Source: Flavipsychrobacter stenotrophus
Lineage (GTDB): Bacteria; Bacteroidota; Bacteroidia; Chitinophagales; Chitinophagaceae
Direction of reading: 5' to 3'
Assembly (NCBI GenBank): GCA_947372365.1
Contig: CANBTK010000043.1
Span: forward strand, 1-9,054
Length of the DNA stretch: 9,054 nucleotides
Part shown: in pieces, positions 1-6,570 of the stretch
Position numbering within the stretch: position 1 is the first letter of the stretch
How the letters are laid out: every line of letters starts with the position of its first letter
The notes under the pieces: generated by a model
Told to the model about the DNA's origin: nothing
Seen by the model: the letters and a program-made list of their open reading frames with translations, nothing else
Database searches by the model: none
Program-made: the position numbers and the translations under genes

Positions 1-42
1 ATTAAAAATCAAAAAAAAACAATGAAAGACATATAATCTAAG

Positions 43-288
43 TCAGTCCGGCTCCGGCCAAACTCGGTATCTCGCTTGACAAAAACCTTCAACAATGTCA
101 AGTATCTCTATAATTCTATTGTCTGTAGTCTCATCATCAATTGTCGACCTTAAATATTCTAAGTAACTTCTCACCTTCCCTTGAGCTATACCTTCATCTC
201 TAAGATTTTTTAAAAAATCAGAAATATCTTGCAGATGTATTGGGTATTTTAAGTAACCATTTAAGATATTCTGCCAATTGTCATTCAT
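43..288 (-). CDS. Small hypothetical protein, 81 aa, AT-rich orphan
   Basis: I do not recognise this protein with confidence. It is 81 residues, acidic, without a signal peptide or membrane segment, and reads as a compact, mostly helical cytoplasmic protein. It has a run of amphipathic segments (residues about 16-50) and a C-terminal IIEILDIVEGFCQARYRVW-type ending. Its size and character recall small immunity-type proteins found beside polymorphic toxins, but no toxin gene lies in the window, so this is only a weak inference. Counting bases gives about 35% GC, clearly lower than the large gene that follows, which may mean recent acquisition. The start is the only ATG giving the full frame, and its leader is AT-rich without a clear Shine-Dalgarno, as is normal in Bacteroidota. 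A T-run follows the stop on the minus strand (complement of 11-19) but has no GC-rich stem, so I do not call a terminator. It could still be a spurious ORF, though its amino-acid composition looks like a real protein. Confidence 0.6.
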   Translation of the reverse strand: MNDNWQNILNGYLKYPIHLQDISDFLKNLRDEGIAQGKVRSYLEYLRSTIDDETTDNRIIEILDIVEGFCQARYRVWPEPD

Positions 289-309
289 ATGATTATTTTT
301 CCGGCTTTA

Positions 310-335
310 TTGGTGTTCTCACCAACAACCATCAG
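310..335 (+). repeat. Repeat copy 1 of a 26-30 bp intergenic motif
   Basis: The copy begins with a small perfect hairpin, TTGGTG-TTCT-CACCAA (310-325), and continues into AACAACCATC. It matches the copy at 401-426 in direct orientation (identical from 405 to 423 apart from one base) and the copy at 631-660 in inverted orientation (25 of 30 positions, with the outer 14 bp identical). Its function is unknown. It may be one end of a small non-autonomous element or a member of a dispersed intergenic repeat family. Confidence 0.6.
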
Positions 336-400
336 GACGTACTCGTTTTATACAGTAGAACATAAATTTAAACACATGGAGTGAGAATTCCACCCTTTTT

Positions 401-426
401 TTTTGTTCTCATCAACAACCATCTGA
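401..426 (+). repeat. Repeat copy 2 of the 26-30 bp intergenic motif
   Basis: This is a direct copy of 310-335, sharing GTTCTCA-CAACAACCATC with a single mismatch in the core. It has lost the GG of the left hairpin arm because the T-run at 396-404 runs into it, so the short hairpin is destroyed. A reverse TGAGAA (382-387) just upstream can pair with TTCTCA (406-411), which may be a remnant of a further inverted copy. Confidence 0.5.
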
Positions 427-449
427 AACATCCTCTTTGTGTGCTCTAC

Positions 450-529
450 CTTTGTCATGCTGACGAAGGAAGCATCTGCATTAAGAGGGTATGTGGGTAA
501 AAGATGCCTCGTACCTCGGCATGACAAAG
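450..529. repeat. REP-like long imperfect palindrome
   Basis: The arms at 450-477 and 502-529 are 28 nt each and complementary at 23 of 28 positions, with a 24-nt loop. The outer 11 bp (CTTTGTCATGC and complement) and the inner end (GCATCT region) pair perfectly, while the middle has compensated and uncompensated changes. The words GTCATGCTGA..GAAG..GCATCT and its partner GATGC..CGTACCTC.GCATGAC are, from memory, typical of palindromic repeats scattered between genes of many Bacteroidota. Such elements behave like REP sequences, possibly mobilised by RAYT-type (TnpA_REP) proteins encoded elsewhere. As RNA it would form a long hairpin. It lacks a following T-run on either strand, so it is not a standard intrinsic terminator. 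Confidence 0.65.
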
Positions 530-630
530 CAAGAGAGAAAAACTATACTAGCCTCCTTTATCCGTATTCTTTTATGAATGACGTTGTGTTTTCAGCTGTC
601 GCTTGCGAACTGGTTGCGATGAATAGAATA

Positions 631-660
631 CATCCCGGTGGTAGTGGGTGAGAACACCAA
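631..660 (-). repeat. Repeat copy 3, inverted, of the 26-30 bp motif
   Basis: The reverse complement of this stretch matches 310-339 at 25 of 30 positions, with the first 14 identical (TTGGTGTTCTCACC on the minus strand). On the plus strand, GGTGGT (637-642) and GGTG (647-650) pair with ACCACC (662-667) and CACC (655-658) around an AGAA loop, so it is itself a hairpin directly beside the terminator of the giant gene. Together with copy 1 it bounds a 351-bp stretch containing the REP-like palindrome. Confidence 0.55.
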
Positions 661-670
661 CACCACCCAC

Positions 671-704
671 AAAAAAACAGGGGCTGAAAATCCTTCAGCC
701 CCTG
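671..704 (-). terminator. Intrinsic terminator of the T9SS surface-protein gene
   Basis: On the minus strand a perfect 11-bp stem CAGGGGCTGAA / TTCAGCCCCTG (704-694 with 688-678) with a 5-nt loop is followed at once by seven T (677-671). It starts 27 nt past the stop codon of the giant minus-strand gene, which fits a rho-independent terminator for it. On the plus strand the trailing sequence is CAATTAAAAAAT, so it would not work in that direction. Confidence 0.9.
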
Positions 705-731
705 CAATTAAAAAATATTCTGATTACGAAC

Positions 732-3700
732 CTACTCCACCAAAAACTTCCGTGTCGCAGTTTCAGCACCCGCAATTTCGGTGGTTACGAAATAAATGCC
801 GGTGGCAAGTTTCGGTAAGTGAATCAGCTCGGTATTGGTTTTTTGGTCCAGCCTGTCTTGCAGGCGGGTTATGACCGTGCCCGTTTCGCTGGTTATGGTA
901 AATGTTGCTGATGCTGCTGAGATGCCAGCTAAACCAATATCCAGTTTCAGCCACTCCCTGCATGGGTTAGGGTAGGCGTCTGATATGGTAATGTTGTTTT
1001 TGTTGGCGTTAACTATACCGGTGTTGTAATGTGTGGTATCATCATTCACTATCACGAACTGGCTGTTAAAAGATGTTACGCCGCTGGTTGCTTTCCAGGT
1101 AAGGCTGCTGCCGGTTGCGGCATAGTTGAGCGTACATGCGCTATCCAGCTCAGCACCCCAGGTATTACCAAAATCTCCGGTAGCCCTTTTGTACAAACGG
1201 AAGTCGCCCGCATGGTAACCGGGATACAAAATGCGCAACTTGCTCAGCACAATGCTATCGGGTGTGGTAAAGGTTGGGTTAGTGCCATAGTTATTCAGTA
1301 CAAAATACCCCTTAACTATCGGCCTGGCATCAGGCTTTGTATCGGGGTTGCTGTTCAGGTGAAAGGCTACGACTTCCCCGTTAGGGTAGGTACCACCCGT
1401 TGGCAGGTGCAGTTTTACATGCGCTGCCGAAAGGTCGTTGAGGCCGGCACTGTTTACTGTACTATCCCTGTAAACCACGCCTGTAGCAACCGGCGCAGTA
1501 GAGGTAACAATATTAGCCGATGGCACTGTTACGCTAAAGTTGTTCTTTACGTCATAGAGGCTGCCGCTCATCTGGTCGTATTGGTTAAACTGGTAGTACT
1601 TAACCAGTCCCGGTTCGGTTGCGGGGTCGGTAATGAGGTGCATTTTTTCGCGCACTTCGCTTTGGCTCAGGGCATAGTTGAAAATCTTTACCTCATCAAT
1701 CTTACCATTGAATTTTGACCCCTGCCCGTTATGCACATCGTAGTTAAGCATAAAGGGTGCCAGCGAAAGGTTGATAACCGGCATGGGCGAGTAACTGTTC
1801 ACGGTATCACCAACACCATTCAGGTATATCACCACGCCATTAGGGCTGTAGGTGAGTACCACATAGTTCCATTTTGTACTGTCGCAGATAAGGGTACTGC
1901 TGTTGCCATAATTCACCATGCTATCGGTATAGCAAAGCTTCAGGTTGGGTGTATACCCACTGAAGGTAAACCCGAATCCAAAGCCATAGCCATTAGAACC
2001 CGGATAGGCTGGGTGCGAAACTATTTGCGAGAAACTGCTCTGCAAACCCTTTGGCTGTATCCATGCCGAAATGGTGAAGTTGTTGCTGTTAATATTGGCT
2101 GTGCCCAGGTTCACCGTTTGCGATGTTTTATTGAGTTGTATGCAAAGGCCTGCCACCGTATCTGGCGCGCAATGGTCGTCTGATACGTATATCATGCTAT
2201 CTACTGTATGGCTGTTTGTTTGCCCGGCGGAATTGGTAACCGTAAGGGTTACCGCATAGTAACCCGGCCCTGGGTAAAGCACCTGTGGGGTGCGGGCGCT
2301 GGTGCTGCTCACCCATACCGAACCCGGGAATGACCAGGTGCGGGTAGCGCCGGCGTAGTTAACCATGGAGTAGTCGTAAAAATTAACGGTATCGCGGGTG
2401 CAGCCTACGTACTGCCTGTCGGCCATAGGCTGGGCTACGGGTGCACCTGTTGCGTAAAGCGGTGTTTCCCAAACGCTGCAGTTGCCACAAAGGCGCATTT
2501 TGTTGTCGCGGTAAAATATAAGCGCGCCTTCCCTTGCTTCAAGGCTTGCAGGCAAGCCGGTGCTAAAGGCAGCCCAGTCGCTCATGCTGGAATCGCGGTA
2601 GTAAACTTTTGAAGGCCGGGTATTGGTAATTGCATATATGCCGTGGTTGGTGCCGCCATGAAACTGCAGGAACGAAACGGGCTTGCCCGAAAGTACCGAC
2701 CCGGTATAGTTAACCCACGTACTGCCACCGTCTAACGATTTGAAAACTTTATTGGCAGCAGTTGCCTGCGCCATGCACACATAGACCTCGTTTTCGTTCA
2801 GCGGGTTCACGGCTACATCGGTATTGTAATAACTCCATGATACTGGCAGGGTAAGCTGCGCCCATGTGGCGCCAGCATTGGTTGTTTTGTAAAAGCCATT
2901 CCTGGCACACGCATAAATTACCGAAGGCTTGCTGCGCGCAATTTCGAAACGCCATACCTTATTGTTGATGCCAAAGTTATGGAGTGCAGTATAGGATGCG
3001 CCGGAGTTGGTTGATTTCCACAAGATGCTATCCATACCCAGGTAAAAGGTGTTGGAATAGCGTGGGTCCACAACCAGCTTGCTCGCAAACAGGCCGTAGT
3101 AATCATCCTGCGGCCACATGGTGTTAGGCACCGAAGGGTCAGGGTACAGTATGGACCCGCCAAGGGTTGTTGGTACTTTAACTGTACCTATGTCCCTGAA
3201 GCCAGTGCTCTGCCCGCGCCCATGAAACACATGCCCTGTAGCCGACTCGCCGCCACCCAGCGACAGCGACTTGCCGCCACCATAGTAATCGGCTATAGCG
3301 GTGTTGCCATTGTGGTACCTGCCTCCTACCACGATATCTTCATCCCAGCCCTGCCCAAAGCCCCAGAAGTCGGAACTGCGGAGGCCATTATCGCGCACTG
3401 CCCAGTTGGTTGTGTTGGTAAAAAAGTCGGAAGAATAATTGACGCCGCCGTCGGTAGCAATGTAGGCATCGCCACCCTTGGCAACCGCGCACTGCATATC
3501 GGGGTGCAAACCGAATGAGCCGTGGTAACCACCCAACGGGCTAAAGTTTACGCCGCCATCGGTTGATTTATAGCTGGTGGTGGTGCCTACAATCACATCA
3601 TTGGCATTGGCTGGCGATACTACTATGCCCAGGTCGTAATAACCCTGCCCGTTCGACATGCCGAGGCCGGTAGTCGCATTAGTTCCCGTAAGCCCTGTAG

Positions 3701-4856
3701 CGGTAGATGTTACTGTAGTATCCCAGGTAGTTCCGCGGTTGGTGGTTTTGATAACGCAGGGCGGGGTAGAGTTACCCAGGTTTACACAATACACCACGTT
3801 GGTGCTTGCCGGCGTTACGCCCAGCCTTGCGCCAGATGTGTTGATGGTAGATACGGCGCTGCTGGTTACATTGGTAAAGGTGGAGCCGCCATTGGTAGAG
3901 CGTAAAAACTGTATGAGGTTGCCTGATGTGGAGCCCACTGCATAAATAGTGTCGGTGCCCGTTGGGTTCATGGCAAGGTCGTAAAGCGTACCGGTTACCG
4001 TGCCGCCCGATGCCGCCGTCCAGCTACTGCCATTATCGTCGCTGTAGTAGATTGTTGTGGACCCGGTTATAAGTATGCGGCCCGTACTTGGGTTGATGAC
4101 AATAGCATTGCCGCCACCGCCTGTAAACGAACTTAAGGTTGACCAGCCAGCGCCGCCTGTTGTTGTTTTTAAAAGTGTGTGCGATGTGCCATCGTAGGTA
4201 TAAACAATATTTTCGTTGTGCGGGTCAATAGCTATTGACATGGCGAGGCAACTATATAGTGTGTCGGTTACCGAAACCCAGTTAAGGCCTTTGTTGGCTG
4301 TGCGGAAAAGGGTGCCTGGCTCGCTGGATGCGTACAATACCGATGGGTTAGAAGCCGAAACGGCTATGCAATAAATATTGGCCTGATGGTTTTTAAGTAC
4401 ACCACCCTGGCTATATGTTTGTGTAGGCCCCAGTAAAGACCAGTTAGCGGCAGTGGTGGTGCGCGCGGCGGCAGTTGTTGCTGTGCCGCTGTGCTGGTTT
4501 TCCAGCGACCTGAGCAATTGCTGCTTATGGTAACCTGCATCATACTGGATGCTGCCGTCAGGCTGCAGGAATGGTGCCATTTTATTGCGCCAGCGAATGT
4601 AGGCGTTGATATAAGGCTCTTCGTGAAAGCCGCCCTCATTTTCCTCTTCTTCCCTTTCGCCATCTTTGTACATGGCTATCATGGAATCTATTGCGAAGAT
4701 ATTGGGATGGCCCCAGTCTACTTTTTGTACCCATTCGGGCACTGGCAGTGTAGCAGGGAGGCCGAAAGGAGGCTTTGCCTGCTGGGCACTTAATGGTGCG
4801 GCGAATGTTGTAATGCAAACCACGGCCAGGCCGGCGCATAATTTTTGTAATCTCAT
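732..4856 (-). CDS. Giant T9SS-secreted protein: BNR/Asp-box propeller, PKD, LamG, sorting domain
   Basis: A 1374-residue exported protein. Residues 1-24 form a Sec signal peptide (MRLQKL, hydrophobic core, PLSA before QQ). An acidic patch (KDGEREEEENEGG, 64-76) precedes a short WRNKMAP segment. Residues about 140-720 carry ten Asp-box/BNR-like motifs of the form [RK]-[ST]-x-[ND]-x-G-x-x-[WFY], near 185, 230, 272, 319, 370, 430, 467, 614, 657 and 706, indicating one or two beta-propellers of the sortilin/exo-alpha-sialidase/GH74-like type. A PKD-like domain follows (about 818-892; WSFPGS, then PGPGYYAVTLTVTN). Next come a LamG/concanavalin-type domain (about 905-1072; NFTISAWIQP, GKIDEVKIFNYALS) and an unassigned beta-rich stretch (1120-1275). 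The T9SS type A sorting domain is at about 1288-1374 (ISDAYPNPCREW, GIYFVTTEIAG, KFLVE end). It should cross the outer membrane by T9SS and be anchored or released at the surface. I see no catalytic residues I can name, so enzyme versus adhesin is open. I start at the Met before the signal peptide. The ATG 93 nt upstream would add 31 residues before it and lies upstream of the candidate promoter. Confidence 0.93.
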   Translation of the reverse strand: MRLQKLCAGLAVVCITTFAAPLSAQQAKPPFGLPATLPVPEWVQKVDWGHPNIFAIDSMIAMYKDGEREEEENEGGFHEEPYINAYIRWRNKMAPFLQPDGSIQYDAGYHKQQLLRSLENQHSGTATTAAARTTTAANWSLLGPTQTYSQGGVLKNHQANIYCIAVSASNPSVLYASSEPGTLFRTANKGLNWVSVTDTLYSCLAMSIAIDPHNENIVYTYDGTSHTLLKTTTGGAGWSTLSSFTGGGGNAIVINPSTGRILITGSTTIYYSDDNGSSWTAASGGTVTGTLYDLAMNPTGTDTIYAVGSTSGNLIQFLRSTNGGSTFTNVTSSAVSTINTSGARLGVTPASTNVVYCVNLGNSTPPCVIKTTNRGTTWDTTVTSTATGLTGTNATTGLGMSNGQGYYDLGIVVSPANANDVIVGTTTSYKSTDGGVNFSPLGGYHGSFGLHPDMQCAVAKGGDAYIATDGGVNYSSDFFTNTTNWAVRDNGLRSSDFWGFGQGWDEDIVVGGRYHNGNTAIADYYGGGKSLSLGGGESATGHVFHGRGQSTGFRDIGTVKVPTTLGGSILYPDPSVPNTMWPQDDYYGLFASKLVVDPRYSNTFYLGMDSILWKSTNSGASYTALHNFGINNKVWRFEIARSKPSVIYACARNGFYKTTNAGATWAQLTLPVSWSYYNTDVAVNPLNENEVYVCMAQATAANKVFKSLDGGSTWVNYTGSVLSGKPVSFLQFHGGTNHGIYAITNTRPSKVYYRDSSMSDWAAFSTGLPASLEAREGALIFYRDNKMRLCGNCSVWETPLYATGAPVAQPMADRQYVGCTRDTVNFYDYSMVNYAGATRTWSFPGSVWVSSTSARTPQVLYPGPGYYAVTLTVTNSAGQTNSHTVDSMIYVSDDHCAPDTVAGLCIQLNKTSQTVNLGTANINSNNFTISAWIQPKGLQSSFSQIVSHPAYPGSNGYGFGFGFTFSGYTPNLKLCYTDSMVNYGNSSTLICDSTKWNYVVLTYSPNGVVIYLNGVGDTVNSYSPMPVINLSLAPFMLNYDVHNGQGSKFNGKIDEVKIFNYALSQSEVREKMHLITDPATEPGLVKYYQFNQYDQMSGSLYDVKNNFSVTVPSANIVTSTAPVATGVVYRDSTVNSAGLNDLSAAHVKLHLPTGGTYPNGEVVAFHLNSNPDTKPDARPIVKGYFVLNNYGTNPTFTTPDSIVLSKLRILYPGYHAGDFRLYKRATGDFGNTWGAELDSACTLNYAATGSSLTWKATSGVTSFNSQFVIVNDDTTHYNTGIVNANKNNITISDAYPNPCREWLKLDIGLAGISAASATFTITSETGTVITRLQDRLDQKTNTELIHLPKLATGIYFVTTEIAGAETATRKFLVE

Positions 4857-4912
4857 ATCTATCGCATTCAAAATAAACAATGTAATAAGAGCGTTGAGGG
4901 CATGAACTAAAA

Positions 4913-4920
4913 CAAATGTA
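4913..4920 (-). promoter_or_regulatory. Candidate -7 promoter element of the T9SS gene
   Basis: On the minus strand this reads TACATTTG, an exact match to the Bacteroidota -7 consensus TAnnTTTG. It would start transcription about 50 nt before the chosen ATG at 4856 and so supports that start. No good -33 TTG is found at the usual spacing of about 19-20 nt, so the call rests on the -7 box alone. Confidence 0.35.
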
Positions 4921-5322
4921 CTATGTTTTGGCGATGCCGGGGTACACATTATCCTATCTTAATATGTCAGCTGGCATTTTATTATAAAAACCGCTTTGGG
5001 ATATGCGCAAAACTGCTTTTGAAAATTCTCTGCAATAGCCACCTTAGAAGGCACAGCCTTGCTGCGCCTCCTGTTTAACTCAAAGTTAATTGACTTAACT
5101 TTTCTCCTATATATCTGCCAAAATGTTAGTTTGCCGTAGCGCTTCACATAGCCGAAAAACATTATTCATATATGTATTCAAACACCGCCTCGCATGCTAA
5201 AAACAATGTGTGTGTAAAAAAAATAAACCATTAGTAACATGTTGCATTTTTATTATTTCAAATAAAAAAATAAAAATTAGCGCTAAGTGCATAATAATTC
5301 CATTTTGGCAGTATTATTTACA

Positions 5323-5330
5323 TAATTTTG
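5323..5330 (+). promoter_or_regulatory. Candidate -7 promoter element of mreB
   Basis: TAATTTTG exactly fits TAnnTTTG. A TTTG at 5304-5307 could be the -33 box, but only 15 nt separate the two, shorter than the usual 19-20. Transcription would begin near 5337, giving a leader of about 65 nt. The perfect 15-nt inverted repeat at 5336-5350 would then lie right on the start point. Confidence 0.45.
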
Positions 5331-5335
5331 CACGG

Positions 5336-5350
5336 GGTATATTATATACC
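5336..5350. promoter_or_regulatory. Perfect 15-nt palindrome, possible operator at the mreB promoter
   Basis: GGTATATTATATACC has 7-bp arms around a central T. It lies 6 nt after the candidate -7 box and covers the expected transcription start, a place where a dimeric repressor could block initiation. No regulator is encoded in the window, so the operator role is inference. AT-rich palindromes also arise by chance. Confidence 0.35.
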
Positions 5351-5403
5351 ATCAAAAGACACATTTTTTCGCATTTTGCGATTATTATAAAATTTCCGTT
5401 ATA

Positions 5404-6435
5404 ATGAGCTTTTTGAGCTTTTTTAAGTTCCTGACACAAGAAATTGCCATTGACCTTGGCACAGCAAATACATTAATCATCCACAATGATGAAGTAGTAG
5501 TAGATGAACCTTCGATAGTAGCGATAGACCGTACTACCAATAAGATCGTTGCCGTAGGCAAAAAGGCAATGATGATGCATGAGAAAACTCATGAAAACCT
5601 TAAAACAATACGCCCCCTTAAAGACGGTGTGATAGCCGACTTTAACGCAGCTGAAGGCATGCTGAGGGAAATGATAAAATTGGTTTACCCTAAAAAACCA
5701 ATGTTCCCGCCAAGCCTGCGCATGGTTATATGCATACCCAGCAGCATTACCGAAGTAGAAAAGAGGGCTGTGCGCCACTCTGCCGAAATGGCTGGTGCCA
5801 AGGAAGTATTTATGATACACGAACCTATGGCTGCGGCCCTGGGTATAGGCATTGATGTAGAGGAGCCAACGGGCAATATGATTATTGATATTGGCGGTGG
5901 TACTACTGGTATCTCAGTTATTGCACTTGCAGGCATTGTTTGCGACCAAAGTATACGTATAGCCGGCGACGAGTTTACCGGCGATATTATGGAAGCTATG
6001 CGCCGCTACCATAGCCTTATGATAGGCGAGCGTACCGCAGAGCAGATTAAAATACACGTAGGCTCAGCCCTGAAAGATTTAGACAATCCCCCCGATGATA
6101 TTGCAGTGAACGGCCGTGACCTTGTTACCGGCATACCGAAGCAGATTATGGTATCTTACCAGGAAGTTGCTGAGGCACTTGATAAATCAATCTTTAAAAT
6201 AGAGGAAGCAATTTTGAAAGCGCTGGAAAGCACCCCTCCCGAACTGGCTGCCGATATTTACCGCCGTGGGCTTTACCTCACTGGTGGCGGCGCATTGCTC
6301 AGGGGCCTTGACAAGCGTATTTCGCACAAAATCAAGCTGCCTGTACATGTTGCTGAAGACCCGCTGCGCGCAGTGGTACGCGGCACAGGCATGGCGCTCA
6401 AGAACATTGTGCGTATGCCATTCCTGATGAAATAA
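5404..6435 (+). CDS. mreB: Rod shape-determining actin homologue MreB
   Basis: MreB, 343 residues, about the usual length for the family. It polymerises with ATP into membrane-bound antiparallel filaments on the inner face of the cytoplasmic membrane and guides the peptidoglycan elongation machinery. The actin-fold nucleotide motifs are intact: phosphate-1 IDLGTAN at 16-22, the conserved HEPMAAALG around 139-147, phosphate-2 IDIGGGT at 161-167, and the adenosine motif TGGGA at 293-297. The N-terminus (MSFLSFFKFLTQE) is hydrophobic and can act as the membrane anchor, as in many MreBs. The start is supported by this conserved N-terminal context. The ATG follows an AT-rich leader with no Shine-Dalgarno, typical for Bacteroidota. 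It is first in the mreB-mreC-mreD cluster, with a 135-nt gap to mreC that contains a terminator-like hairpin. Because the gene is not beside mrdA/rodA, its elongasome partners must be encoded elsewhere. Confidence 0.97.
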   Translation: MSFLSFFKFLTQEIAIDLGTANTLIIHNDEVVVDEPSIVAIDRTTNKIVAVGKKAMMMHEKTHENLKTIRPLKDGVIADFNAAEGMLREMIKLVYPKKPMFPPSLRMVICIPSSITEVEKRAVRHSAEMAGAKEVFMIHEPMAAALGIGIDVEEPTGNMIIDIGGGTTGISVIALAGIVCDQSIRIAGDEFTGDIMEAMRRYHSLMIGERTAEQIKIHVGSALKDLDNPPDDIAVNGRDLVTGIPKQIMVSYQEVAEALDKSIFKIEEAILKALESTPPELAADIYRRGLYLTGGGALLRGLDKRISHKIKLPVHVAEDPLRAVVRGTGMALKNIVRMPFLMK

Positions 6436-6526
6436 TTTGGCCTGCGGCTTTTTATGAAAGCTGTATTGCCCGGTTGCTTCGTTTATGCTGAACTTGATTA
6501 TATTTTCTAAAAATAAAAAATAACAT

Positions 6527-6570
6527 CCCCCTGCCGCTTCAGGCGGGCCAGGGGAAGAGGGGGCTTTTTT
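6527..6570 (+). terminator. Terminator-like hairpin abutting the mreC start
   Basis: CCCCCT (6527-6532) pairs with AGGGGG (6558-6563), and CCGC-TTCAG-GCGG (6534-6546) forms an inner stem. A C and six T (6565-6570) follow, and the GTG of mreC begins at 6571. A competing stem CCCCT/AGGGG (6528-6532 with 6550-6554) shares the left arm, so two exclusive folds are possible. It may terminate part of the mreB transcripts, or as RNA may hold the mreC start region folded. The stem is less perfect than the terminator at 671-704. Confidence 0.5.

Larger units (their letters stand above)
289..731. other. Intergenic region rich in repeats, no convincing gene
   Basis: About 440 bp between the small gene and the giant surface-protein gene. 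Open frames here (439-651 and 638-874, plus strand) run through palindromes, a terminator and the opposite strand of the giant gene, and encode no recognisable protein. The content is a cluster of non-coding repeats: a 28-bp-arm palindrome at 450-529, a 26-30 bp motif at 310-335 and 401-426 that recurs inverted at 631-660, and an intrinsic terminator at 671-704. Between 530 and 630 I see nothing beyond a short direct repeat TTGCGA at 603-608 and 614-619. Confidence 0.6.
4857..5403. other. Divergent intergenic region between T9SS gene and mreB
   Basis: About 550 AT-rich bases separating two divergent genes. It contains candidate -7 boxes for both directions (4913-4920 minus, 5323-5330 plus, and a further exact TAnnTTTG on the minus strand at 5081-5088). 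It also contains a cluster of three alternating TTAACT/AGTTAA boxes (5075-5102), a 10-bp perfect palindrome TTAGCGCTAA (5277-5286) and a 15-nt palindrome at 5336-5350. A 67-codon minus-strand frame (4959-5162) is present but looks random. No RNA gene or riboswitch was recognised. Confidence 0.55.

Noticed and set aside
439..651. 70-codon plus-strand frame in the left intergenic region
   Set aside because: It runs straight through both arms of the REP-like palindrome and into the inverted repeat, and the peptide looks random.
310..660. CRISPR array from the repeated 26-30 bp motif
   Set aside because: Only three copies, one of them inverted, with irregular spacing (91 and about 230 bp) and no cas genes.
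1029..1718. 229-codon open frame on the plus strand
   Set aside because: It lies wholly antisense to the giant minus-strand gene, whose domains are clear. The translated product is Cys/Val/Gly-rich with no family features, so it is a shadow of codon bias.
1731..2183. 150-codon open frame on the plus strand
   Set aside because: Antisense to the LamG region of the giant gene and of unnatural composition (rich in His, Val and Ile). No start context or recognisable domain.
4857..4949. Upstream ATG at 4949 as start of the T9SS gene
   Set aside because: It would put 31 mostly unstructured residues before a typical signal peptide and would place the start upstream of the best -7 box. The ATG at 4856 gives a normal signal peptide.
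4959..5162. 67-codon minus-strand frame in the divergent intergenic region
   Set aside because: Lys/Phe/Arg-rich product typical of translated AT-rich spacer, spanning the TTAACT box cluster. No supporting features.
5473..5936. Minus-strand open frames within mreB
   Set aside because: Overlap the unmistakable mreB coding sequence and encode no plausible protein.
6436..6526. Separate promoter for mreC after mreB
   Set aside because: No exact TAnnTTTG with a -33 box was found. TATATTTTC near 6500 misses the final G and lacks a suitably spaced TTG.
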